A stretch of DNA of 23,196 nt from Alphaproteobacteria bacterium (GTDB taxonomy: Bacteria; Pseudomonadota; Alphaproteobacteria; RF32; CAG-239). Location: contig JAFUXW010000219.1 in the NCBI GenBank assembly GCA_017477035.1, positions 1 through 23,196 of the forward strand, read 5' to 3'. The notes beneath the pieces were generated by a model. The model did not search any database, had not been told where the DNA came from, and was given only the letters and a program-made list of their open reading frames with translations. Made by a program: the position numbers and the translations under genes. Within the stretch, counting starts at the first letter, position 1, and the number at the start of each line of letters is the position of its first letter. Positions 1 to 7,254 of this stretch are shown in pieces.

Positions 1-84
1 CGTAAAATGCGGGAAACATCCGAACAAATATCTGCAGCATTCGGACAATTGGGTAACAATGTGGTGGAAAAGCTCAAGCTATAA
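1..84 (+). pseudogene. 3' fragment of coiled-coil gene ended by in-frame TAA
   Basis: The first 27 codons read as a helical, coiled-coil-like peptide (starts RKMRETSEQISAAFGQLG) and stop at TAA 82-84. The same frame stays open without a shift immediately after this codon (ESEGGQIVQNIG...) and runs into the coding region at 127-1026, with the same glutamine-, serine- and alanine-rich character on both sides. The simplest reading is one longer gene interrupted by a nonsense codon, for example CAA or TAT changed to TAA. The 5' end lies outside the window. A real stop between two genes, or an error at a contig edge, cannot be excluded. Confidence 0.5.
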
Positions 85-126
85 GAAAGCGAAGGGGGAC
101 AAATAGTCCAGAATATCGGGAAGATA

Positions 127-1026
127 GTGGCTTCTTTTGGTGAAGAAGCTAAAAAATTACAGGAATTTTATGGTATTACTCAAAGCAAAAACAATGAATT
201 TGGGCAGGTAGTAGCCTCAGTTACGCAAAATTTAAATACCGCTGAGGAAAATATGAACAAAAATATTGAGTCTTTCGGACAGAAGGCCATGAGCATTCTT
301 GATAAATTCAGTGACATAAACAAGCAAGTTAATGACAATATTTTACGCTTGACAGAAAGCGCTGAACAGATGAGCGCACAAAGTAAAAATACCACCGAAA
401 TATTGGCGCAGCAAGATAGTTACGTTGGCAGCGCAATTGATAACTTAAAACAAATAGCATCAAGTATTGTTGCTACAAATAAGAGATTATCACAGGCGGG
501 TGCTGATGTTGGCGAAACATTACTTAAATACGAGAGTAAAATGAATACTTTCGGTAAAAACATAAGTGAGCATTTGGCCGGTTTGCGTGATGGCTTTAAA
601 GAAACCGAAAAACAGATAGATGCCTTTAATCAAAAATTTAAATCGGCGAGCGTTGATACATTTATGCGTGATTCCTCGGATATTATTAATGAATTGGAAA
701 CTTTATCAATAGATATAAATGCCGTTTTCAATAAAGCCTCAAAAGATGACGAACTTTGGAAAAAATATTATGAGGGAGATCACGGAGCTTTTGTTCGTTA
801 TCTTTCCAATAATATGACCAAAAAACAAGTAGCATCGGTAAAAGATGACTATGAAAGCAATCAAAATTTTAGATTGTTGGTGGATAAATATTTATCGGAT
901 TTTGAGGCCTTGGTAGCATCGGCCAGAAAAAATGAACGAGCCGGAACCCTGCTTGCTTTAATTTCCGGTTCTGATATAGGCAAGGTTTATTATATTTTAG
1001 CGCGAGCATTGGGAAGATTGAATTAA
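127..1026 (+). CDS. coiled-coil protein of unknown function, C-terminal part
   Basis: No function is recognised. Residues 1-190 are low-complexity helical sequence rich in Q, N, S, A and K, consistent with a long coiled coil or rod. The last 100 or so residues form a different, compact-looking segment (LSIDINAVFNKASKDDELWK, then KKYYEGDHGAFVRYL and GSDIGKVYYILARALGR). From memory, this segment resembles a C-terminal domain found on long coiled-coil proteins of Alphaproteobacteria, often annotated as hypothetical or apolipoprotein-like. There is no signal peptide or membrane segment in this part. The GTG start at 127 is weak: GGGAAG (118-123) lies only 3 nt upstream, and the frame is open back to the TAA at 82-84. 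The product is therefore probably the tail of a larger protein rather than a complete gene. Its TAA directly abuts the dusB ATG, so the two are likely cotranscribed. Confidence 0.55.
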   Translation: MASFGEEAKKLQEFYGITQSKNNEFGQVVASVTQNLNTAEENMNKNIESFGQKAMSILDKFSDINKQVNDNILRLTESAEQMSAQSKNTTEILAQQDSYVGSAIDNLKQIASSIVATNKRLSQAGADVGETLLKYESKMNTFGKNISEHLAGLRDGFKETEKQIDAFNQKFKSASVDTFMRDSSDIINELETLSIDINAVFNKASKDDELWKKYYEGDHGAFVRYLSNNMTKKQVASVKDDYESNQNFRLLVDKYLSDFEALVASARKNERAGTLLALISGSDIGKVYYILARALGRLN

Positions 1027-1989
1027 ATGTTATTTGAGAAATTTGATAGCAAAGTGTTTTTAGCGCCAATGGCAGGAATAACCGATTGCCCGATGCGAAC
1101 TATTTTGAATGATTGCGGAAAAGGTAATTTAATTGCTGAAATGGCTGCGGTGAATGCTATTCAACGAAAAAACCCCAAAAGTTATCAAATAGCAAATGTA
1201 AAAAATGAACCTTATCCTGTTGTTGTGCAATTAGTAGGAAATTCTCCGGAGTTATTTGCGGATGCGGCAAAATTAGTGGCTGACTTAGGGGCAAAATCAA
1301 TAGATATTAATATGGGTTGTCCGGTGAAAAAAATAGTTAACAATAATTCCGGCTCGGCTTTGATGAAAGATTTATTTTTAGCTTCTGAAATAATAAAAAG
1401 CACAGTAAATGCTACACAGCTGAAAGTAAGCGTTAAGTTTCGCAAGGGTTGGGATAATGAGCATATAAATGCGGTGGAATTTGCCAGAATGTGTGAAGAT
1501 AACGGAGCGAGCTATATTACCATACATGGCAGAACAAAATCTCAAGGATATAGTGGAGAGGCAGATTGGAATATTATAGGAGAGGTAAAATCATCGGTAA
1601 AAATTCCGGTTATAGGCAATGGTGATATAACATCTCCGATTATTGCCCAAAAAAGAATAAAAGAAACAGGTGTCGATGGTATTATGATCGGACGAGCGGT
1701 TTTAGGAAATCCGTGGTTGTTGAACAGTGTTCACCATTATTTAGAATGCGGAAAAATTTTACAGGAACCTACGATTGGTGAAGTAAAAGAGATGCTACTT
1801 AAACATATACAATTGTTGGTTAAATATTATGGTGAAAAAGCTGGAATTGCTATTTCTCGAAAACATGTCGGATGGTATGTGAAAAGTTTTTACGAAGCAA
1901 AGAAATTCAGAGAACAATATACTAAATTAAATACACTTACAGAGACAATAAATTTGATTAATGATTATTTTTTGAGGATTGAAATATGA
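1027..1989 (+). CDS. dusB: tRNA-dihydrouridine synthase B
   Basis: This is a flavin (FMN) enzyme that reduces uridine to dihydrouridine in the D-loop of tRNAs, using NADPH. At 320 residues it has the normal family length. Visible motifs are the N-terminal FMN-barrel strand FLAPMAGITDCPMR (11-24), INMGCP (95-99) with the catalytic cysteine at about 98, ITIHGRTKSQGYSG (165-177), IPVIGNGDI (193-201) and GVDGIMIGRAVLGNPWLL (215-232), which make up the flavin and phosphate-binding loops of a TIM barrel. The C-terminal helical tRNA-binding domain follows. The start codon follows the upstream stop with no gap, and the last codons overlap trkA by 4 bp (ATGA). In many Alphaproteobacteria this gene (nifR3) precedes ntrBC; here it is followed directly by trkA. 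Confidence 0.95.
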   Translation: MLFEKFDSKVFLAPMAGITDCPMRTILNDCGKGNLIAEMAAVNAIQRKNPKSYQIANVKNEPYPVVVQLVGNSPELFADAAKLVADLGAKSIDINMGCPVKKIVNNNSGSALMKDLFLASEIIKSTVNATQLKVSVKFRKGWDNEHINAVEFARMCEDNGASYITIHGRTKSQGYSGEADWNIIGEVKSSVKIPVIGNGDITSPIIAQKRIKETGVDGIMIGRAVLGNPWLLNSVHHYLECGKILQEPTIGEVKEMLLKHIQLLVKYYGEKAGIAISRKHVGWYVKSFYEAKKFREQYTKLNTLTETINLINDYFLRIEI

Positions 1990-3353
1990 AAATTGTAGTC
2001 GGTGGGGCATCAAGTGTTGGCAAAAGTATTGTAGGCTACTTGAGTTTGGGTGATAATGATATTGTTGTGGTTGATGAAGATTCCGCAAAATTGGAAGAAA
2101 TTGCCAAGGAATATGATGTGCAGCCGGTTTTAGGGTCTGTTTCTCATCCGAATGTACAAGAAAGTATAGGGATGAAAAATATGGATATGTTGGTAGCTGT
2201 TACCGATAATGATGAGATAAATATGGTTGCTTGCCAGGTGGCATATACATTGTTTAATGTTCCACGTAAAATCGCCAGGGTTGATTCTCAATATTTTTTA
2301 AACCCTTTATGGAATACACTCTATAATGAAAAAAGCTTACCTATTGATCTAGTAATTACTCCTGACGTAGAAATCGGAAAATTTATTACTGCTTTGTATA
2401 ATTTGCCGGGAAGCTCTGCTGTCTTTCCCTTTTTGAATAATAAGATAAATATATTTGCATTTCGCCATAGAGACATAGATGTGCCTTTTATGAAATTTTC
2501 ACTTAATCACATCAACCAAAAATTAAAAGAAGTTAGAGCAAAAATAGTTTTAATTGTAAGAGGAAACCGGAGAATATTACCTGATTCTGAAGATATTTAT
2601 TTGCAACGTAATGATTTGATTTATATAAGCTGCTATTCTGAACAAAATACTGAAATAATGCGTTTATTCGGGGTTGATCACAATCCTTATGAAAAAGCGG
2701 TGATTTTCGGAGCTAATACAATTTCTTATTATTTAGCATCGCAAATTGAAAAAAATGAAAATGTGAGTAGTTGTAGCATTATTGAAGATAATGCGGAAAA
2801 GGCGGCAAAAATGGCTGAAAAATTAAATAATACGTCGGTGATTTTCGGTGAAATGATGAGTGATGTTATTTTGCAAGATGCCGGTTTTGCCAGTGCCGAT
2901 GTAAGTATTTCCGTGACAGATAAAGATAAAGATAATTTATTAATTTCTTTATTAGCTTCTAAAAATAAAGAAACTCAAGCGCTATCTTTGGTTAACTCGA
3001 AAGATTATAATCAACTTGCTTTTAATATTAGGAACAATGTTATTATAGACCGCTCTGTTATCACAATATCAGGTATTTTACATTATTTACGTAAAGCGCG
3101 GATAAATGAAGCTTATTCAATAGGGCGCGGTATCGGAGAATTTTGGGAAATACGTTTGGGCAATGATAGCGTTAACTTAGGCAAGAGCGTTAAAGAACTC
3201 AAAATCCCGCAGGACTGTTCGGTTGTTTTGATAGCAAGGGGGGAAAGTTTAATTTACGAATTTAATGAACAGCGCTTACAAGCAGAAGATAAAGTTTTAC
3301 TGTTTGTTGCTCCGTCTGATATTCGAGATATTGAAAAAATATTTTATTTATAG
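1986..3353 (+). CDS. trkA: Trk system potassium uptake protein TrkA
   Basis: TrkA is the cytoplasmic nucleotide-binding subunit that gates the TrkH/TrkG K+ channel. The 455 residues contain two RCK repeats, each with an N-terminal Rossmann part and a C-terminal part; the second Rossmann half begins near residue 237. Family hallmarks are SHP (about 58-60), DMLVAVTDNDEINMVACQVA (about 73-92), an RRILP segment, and a C-terminal DKVLLFV/IEKIF ending. The GxGxxG loop of repeat 1 reads GGASSVG (6-12), with Ser at the middle glycine. In repeat 2 it reads GANTIS (242-247), keeping only the first glycine. Nucleotide binding may therefore be weakened. It overlaps dusB by 4 bp, which implies translational coupling. 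No trkH lies in the window. No strong terminator is seen downstream. Confidence 0.9.
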   Translation: MKIVVGGASSVGKSIVGYLSLGDNDIVVVDEDSAKLEEIAKEYDVQPVLGSVSHPNVQESIGMKNMDMLVAVTDNDEINMVACQVAYTLFNVPRKIARVDSQYFLNPLWNTLYNEKSLPIDLVITPDVEIGKFITALYNLPGSSAVFPFLNNKINIFAFRHRDIDVPFMKFSLNHINQKLKEVRAKIVLIVRGNRRILPDSEDIYLQRNDLIYISCYSEQNTEIMRLFGVDHNPYEKAVIFGANTISYYLASQIEKNENVSSCSIIEDNAEKAAKMAEKLNNTSVIFGEMMSDVILQDAGFASADVSISVTDKDKDNLLISLLASKNKETQALSLVNSKDYNQLAFNIRNNVIIDRSVITISGILHYLRKARINEAYSIGRGIGEFWEIRLGNDSVNLGKSVKELKIPQDCSVVLIARGESLIYEFNEQRLQAEDKVLLFVAPSDIRDIEKIFYL

Positions 3354-3387
3354 TTGATTAAATATCACTATAATCACTGAAAAATAC

Positions 3388-3416
3388 TTGAAATTTAAAA
3401 AAAAATGCGATATGAA
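3388..3416 (+). promoter_or_regulatory. putative sigma-70 promoter of typA
   Basis: TTGAAA (3388-3393) and TATGAA (3411-3416) are separated by 17 bp in the 125-bp gap between trkA and typA. Predicted transcription would begin near 3423, about 56 nt before the typA start. The -10 box matches the consensus at four of six positions, so this is a moderate call. Confidence 0.4.
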
Positions 3417-3428
3417 AAGGCAAATTTT

Positions 3429-3448
3429 GCGCATGCTTGTTAATGCGC
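3429..3448 (+). other. small hairpin in typA leader
   Basis: An exact inverted repeat, GCGCAT (3429-3434) and ATGCGC (3443-3448), flanks an 8-nt loop. It lies between the putative promoter and the typA ribosome-binding site (AAGGA near 3464). No run of T follows directly, so it is not a standard terminator. It could stabilise the 5' end of the mRNA or be chance. Confidence 0.3.
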
Positions 3449-3478
3449 CAGTATGTTTTTATTGAAGGATTATAAAAA

Positions 3479-5302
3479 ATGAGTATGAGAAATATTGCCA
3501 TTATTGCCCACGTTGACCATGGTAAAACAACATTGGTTGACGGGTTATTGCGTCAAAGCGGAACATTTCGCGATAATCAAAAGGTGGTTGATTGTGTAAT
3601 GGATAGCAACGATTTAGAGCGTGAGCGCGGTATAACTATTCTTTCCAAATGCACATCGGTAGATTGGCACGGAACTCATATAAATATCGTTGATACTCCC
3701 GGACACGCTGATTTTGGCGGAGAAGTTGAACGTATTTTATCTATGGTTGACGGAGTGGTTTTGTTGGTTGATGCTTCGGAAGGTCCAATGCCGCAAACAA
3801 AGTTTGTGCTTGGGAAAGCTTTGAAAATAGGACTAAAACCGATTGTTGTTATTAATAAAGCAGATAAAGCTGATGCTCGTCCGGATGATGTGCTAAATGA
3901 AATATTTGATTTATTTGTTAGCTTGGATGCAAATGATGAACAGCTGGATTTTCCTACGTTATATGCTTCCGGACGGAATGGTTGGGCTGTTCGTGATTTA
4001 GCCGACGAGCATAAAGATTTAACACCTTTGTTTGAAACGATTTTATCTTATGTCAGTGAACCTGTGTGCGAACCGGATAAACCTTTCAGAATGTTGGCAA
4101 CTACTTTGGAGGCAGATAAGTTTGTCGGACGTATTTTGACCGGAAAAATTCAAAGCGGTAGTGTAAAAGTAAATGATACTGTAAAAGTTATTAACCAAAA
4201 TGGTGAAATAGAAAGAACAAAAATCACTAAAATAATGGCATACCAAGGATTGGAAAGAGTTGCTTTAAATGAAGCTCATGCCGGTGATATTGTCGCAGTA
4301 GCCGGAATTGTTAAAGGAACAGTTGCAGATACTATTTGTGCATTAGAGGTAAATCCTCAAGATTTCATTCATGCACAACCGATTGATCCGCCGACGTTAG
4401 TTATGACATTTTCGGTAAATGATTCTCCTTTGGCCGGAAAAGAGGGTGATAAGGTGACCTCTCGTGTTATTTGGGATAGGTTGGAAAAAGAAGCAGAAGG
4501 AAATATTGCCTTGAGAATTTCACGTACCGATAATACAGACAGTTTTGAAGTTGCCGGTCGCGGTGAATTGCAACTTGGTGTTTTGATTGAAACTATGCGT
4601 CGTGAAGGATTTGAATTGTCTATTTCTCGTCCGCGCGTAATTATGAAACGCGATGAAAACGGACAGCTTTTGGAGCCTGTCGAAGAAGTGGTAGTAGATG
4701 TAGATGAAGAATACTCAGGAACCGTGGTAGAAAAACTAGGCCAGCGTCGTGCAGAAATGATTGATATGATACCTTCACAGGTTGGTAATAAAGTTCGCTT
4801 AGTTTTCCACGCCCCATCACGTGGTTTAATAGGATATCATTCCGAATTTTTGACAGATACACGTGGAACAGGTGTGATGAATAGGATTTTTTATGACTTT
4901 GAACCGTATAAGGGCGAGATAGATGACCGACGTAACGGAGTTATGATTTCTAGCGAAAATGGTCAGGCAATTGCATATTCTTTGTGGAAATTACAAGATA
5001 GAGGCCCGATGTTTGTTGAACATAACAGTCCGGTATATGTTGGTATGATAATCGGAGAACATAATAAATACAATGACATTGATGTTAATCCGACTAAATC
5101 TAAACAGCTTACCAATATTCGTGCTGCCGGTAAAGATGAAGCCATTGATTTGATTCCTCCTAGGAAATTGAGTTTGGAACAGGCTTTATCGTATATTCAA
5201 GCTGATGAACTTTTGGAGGTTACTCCTAAATCTTTGCGTTTGCGTAAACGTATTTTAGACCCGATTGCTCGCAAACGTGCTAAGATGAGTAACGACGAAT
5301 AA
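3479..5302 (+). CDS. typA: ribosome-binding GTPase TypA/BipA
   Basis: TypA is a translational GTPase related to EF-G and LepA that acts on the ribosome and its assembly, especially under cold or stress. At 607 residues it has the normal length. GTPase motifs are complete: G1 AHVDHGKT (10-17), switch region RERGITI (48-54), G3 DTPGH (72-76), G4 NKAD (126-129), and a G5-like SGR near 164-166. Domain 2 (beta barrel) follows at roughly 205-290, an EF-G-like domain around 400-480, and the TypA-specific C-terminal domain ending in LRLRKRILDP. ATG 3479 has AAGGA about 10 nt upstream. The gene appears to be a single transcription unit, with a candidate promoter upstream and a terminator 9 bp after the stop. 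Confidence 0.97.
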   Translation: MSMRNIAIIAHVDHGKTTLVDGLLRQSGTFRDNQKVVDCVMDSNDLERERGITILSKCTSVDWHGTHINIVDTPGHADFGGEVERILSMVDGVVLLVDASEGPMPQTKFVLGKALKIGLKPIVVINKADKADARPDDVLNEIFDLFVSLDANDEQLDFPTLYASGRNGWAVRDLADEHKDLTPLFETILSYVSEPVCEPDKPFRMLATTLEADKFVGRILTGKIQSGSVKVNDTVKVINQNGEIERTKITKIMAYQGLERVALNEAHAGDIVAVAGIVKGTVADTICALEVNPQDFIHAQPIDPPTLVMTFSVNDSPLAGKEGDKVTSRVIWDRLEKEAEGNIALRISRTDNTDSFEVAGRGELQLGVLIETMRREGFELSISRPRVIMKRDENGQLLEPVEEVVVDVDEEYSGTVVEKLGQRRAEMIDMIPSQVGNKVRLVFHAPSRGLIGYHSEFLTDTRGTGVMNRIFYDFEPYKGEIDDRRNGVMISSENGQAIAYSLWKLQDRGPMFVEHNSPVYVGMIIGEHNKYNDIDVNPTKSKQLTNIRAAGKDEAIDLIPPRKLSLEQALSYIQADELLEVTPKSLRLRKRILDPIARKRAKMSNDE

Positions 5303-5310
5303 TAAAAAGA

Positions 5311-5335
5311 GGGCATCAATCAAGATGCCTTTTTT
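5311..5335 (+). terminator. rho-independent terminator of typA
   Basis: The stem GGCATC (5312-5317) pairs with GATGCC (5324-5329) around an AATCAA loop. A G-T pair at the base extends it and six T follow (5330-5335). It starts 8 nt after the typA stop codon and separates typA from the promoter of the next gene. Confidence 0.85.
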
Positions 5336-5344
5336 GTTAACTTA

Positions 5345-5374
5345 TTGACACAATATGGTATTTTATGTTATAAT
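5345..5374 (+). promoter_or_regulatory. consensus sigma-70 promoter of the HD-domain gene
   Basis: A perfect -35 box TTGACA (5345-5350) and a perfect -10 box TATAAT (5369-5374) are spaced by 18 bp. Transcription would start near 5381, giving a leader of only about 24 nt. The promoter sits directly after the typA terminator. It is the strongest promoter-like sequence in the window. Confidence 0.8.
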
Positions 5375-5390
5375 TCGGACATAAGTAGCA

Positions 5391-5397
5391 GGGAGGT
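5391..5397 (+). promoter_or_regulatory. ribosome-binding site that sets the HD-domain gene start
   Basis: GGGAGGT lies 7 nt before ATG 5405. An in-frame TTG at 5345 could extend the frame by 20 codons, but that TTG is the -35 box of the promoter and would not be transcribed. ATG 5405 is therefore the start. Confidence 0.85.
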
Positions 5398-5404
5398 ATA
5401 TAAT

Positions 5405-6349
5405 ATGTTTGAAGAATTTTTTGAAAATACCAAACGAACAATGTCTGAAGTTTTGCATCATCAAATAAACGATGAGCAAGTCAAAGCTTTTTTGCATTAC
5501 ACCGAACTCGGATACAAAAAAAACGGCTATTTATTGCCGCTTTTTAAACATCGAAAAGAATATGAAGGATATTCAAACTCTTTGATTTATGATTTAAGGC
5601 CTCAAAAACTTGATACTCTGTGCGTTGATTATGCACGCTATAAGAGACAGCAAAAAATTAAAGGTGAAATGGCAAAGTATTTTGAAGAAGTTATTTTTCC
5701 GAAAATAAAAAATTTTGCAGATAGAAGGCAGAGTGTCGTCGGATATCACGGTTTGGAGCATAGTGAAGGGGGGGGATTAAGAGCTTTGGATTTGGCTATT
5801 TCTCTAGGATACGAGCGCAAAGAAGAATTAATACCGGTGTTGTTGGCGGCAGCTATTCACGATTGTGCCCGCAGAGATAATTCCGCAAATTGGCATCATG
5901 GACCTGAAGCTGCAGAAATGCCTGATGTGCAACATTTGCTCGATGATAAAGAATTTAATTTAAGTTCTTTTCAAAAAGAAAGTGTAAAAAATGCAGCAAG
6001 AGTTCATACTATTGCTCAGCCTTATGACGGAAAACAGTATGATTATGTTCAAAAATGCTTATGCGATGCAGATAGAATACGTCTTTCTTGGGAAAGAGGG
6101 CATAGTTCAAAACACTTTTTTACTAAATTGGGAGATGAATTGGGAAATATGAATCCTTATCTGGTTGATGATTATTTACACGGTTGGGATTATATAATGA
6201 AAAAGTTTTCGGTAAAACCTATAGCGGGTCCGTTGGCAGATAAATATACCATTATATACAATAAGAATCTTGCACGTAAAAGTATGGCGTTCGTTTCCCC
6301 TAATTTTCGCAATAAGTCTTATGGTAAAGGGAAAGATGGTCGCTATTAA
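5405..6349 (+). CDS. HD-domain metal-dependent phosphohydrolase-like protein, function unknown
   Basis: The product has 314 residues from ATG 5405. The middle carries an HD-type metal-binding signature: YHGLEH (114-119), AAIHDCAR with the HD pair at 152-153, WHHGPEAAEM (163-172), a further histidine in ARVHTIAQP (about 201), and CDADRIRLSW (220-229) with aspartates at 221 and 223. HD proteins usually hydrolyse phosphoester bonds in nucleotides or (p)ppGpp-like compounds, but nothing here fixes the substrate. About 110 N-terminal residues are helical, charged and unassigned; the C-terminal tail is basic. There is no signal peptide or membrane segment. The gene is monocistronic, behind a consensus promoter, and its stop shares a TTAA with the convergent fmt. 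The HD fold is well supported; the function is not. Confidence 0.75.
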   Translation: MFEEFFENTKRTMSEVLHHQINDEQVKAFLHYTELGYKKNGYLLPLFKHRKEYEGYSNSLIYDLRPQKLDTLCVDYARYKRQQKIKGEMAKYFEEVIFPKIKNFADRRQSVVGYHGLEHSEGGGLRALDLAISLGYERKEELIPVLLAAAIHDCARRDNSANWHHGPEAAEMPDVQHLLDDKEFNLSSFQKESVKNAARVHTIAQPYDGKQYDYVQKCLCDADRIRLSWERGHSSKHFFTKLGDELGNMNPYLVDDYLHGWDYIMKKFSVKPIAGPLADKYTIIYNKNLARKSMAFVSPNFRNKSYGKGKDGRY

Positions 6350-7254
6350 AGAATAGTATTTTCTTTGAAACTAAAGCCACGCAGAAGTTCATCACTCGAC
6401 ATCGGGCGTTTACCTTGTCTTTGAATTTGTAAAACTTTTAAAGCTCCGTCTGAGGTAGCGATAATCAGTTCATTTACTCCTTTTACGATAGTTCCGGCTT
6501 GAGCGGTTATCGAAACTTTTTCGGTTTGTAAGATTTTAAAGCGTTCACCTTCATACTCAAAATACATAGCAGGATAAGGACAGAATGCGCGTATTTTGTT
6601 ATAAAGTATATCGGTTGACTGGTTAAAATCTATTTTACATTCCTCTTTTTCCAATTTTGGTGCATAACAAGCAAAAAAATCGTTTTGTTTTTGCAAAGGA
6701 TAGTTCGTTATATCTGTTAATACTTCGGAAATTAAATCTGCACCGATATTCATTAGTTTATCATGCAAATCACCTCCGGTCATTTCTTTGGTAACTTCGA
6801 TTTCTTTTTTAAGAAGCATATCTCCGGTATCCAGTCCTTCTGCAACCTGCATAATGGTTACACCGCTTTTTTTATCACCTGCTTCAATACATCTTTGAAT
6901 CGGAGCAGCTCCGCGCCAACGCGGTAAAAGAGAAGCGTGTATATTTAAGCACCCTAAAGGAAAAGCTTCTAAAATATCTTTCGGCAAAATTAACCCGTAT
7001 GCTGCGACTACTGCAACATCGGCTTTAAGTTCTGCAAATTTTTGCTTTTCTTCAGTAGAACGTAATGTTTTGGGAGTTCTTACTTCAATATTATTTTCTT
7101 CCGCTAAAAGATGGACGGGGGTCTTATTTAGCTTATTTCCCCTGCCTGAAATTTTGGGTTCACGAGTATAAACGCAAATAACATTATGTTCTTTTATTAA
7201 ACACTGGAGCGCCGGTACAGCAAAGTCCGGCGTTCCCATAAATACAACTTTCAT
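6346..7254 (-). CDS. fmt: methionyl-tRNA formyltransferase
   Basis: Fmt formylates the methionine on initiator tRNA with 10-formyl-tetrahydrofolate so that translation can start. At 302 residues it is slightly short of the Escherichia coli length of 315. The N-terminal formyltransferase domain shows MKVVFMGTPDFAVPAL (1-16), the catalytic Asn104 and His106 in NIHASLLPRWRGAAPIQ, and Asp142 in LDTGD, with the same Asn-to-Asp spacing as the E. coli enzyme. The C-terminal OB-like tRNA-binding domain covers about 205-302. ATG overlaps the ppiD stop by one base, so it is coupled to ppiD. The usual partner def (peptide deformylase) is not adjacent. The 3' end is convergent with the HD-domain gene, with a 4-bp overlap and no terminator visible. 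Confidence 0.96.
   Translation of the reverse strand: MKVVFMGTPDFAVPALQCLIKEHNVICVYTREPKISGRGNKLNKTPVHLLAEENNIEVRTPKTLRSTEEKQKFAELKADVAVVAAYGLILPKDILEAFPLGCLNIHASLLPRWRGAAPIQRCIEAGDKKSGVTIMQVAEGLDTGDMLLKKEIEVTKEMTGGDLHDKLMNIGADLISEVLTDITNYPLQKQNDFFACYAPKLEKEECKIDFNQSTDILYNKIRAFCPYPAMYFEYEGERFKILQTEKVSITAQAGTIVKGVNELIIATSDGALKVLQIQRQGKRPMSSDELLRGFSFKENTIL

Noticed and set aside
3429..3448. Inverted repeat upstream of typA as a trkA terminator or operator
   Set aside because: The 6-bp stem lacks a directly following T-run, and one short palindrome is not enough to claim an operator. Kept only as a low-confidence structure.
5345..5404. Upstream TTG start for the HD-domain gene
   Set aside because: The TTG is the -35 box of a perfect promoter, and ATG 5405 has a strong, well spaced ribosome-binding site.
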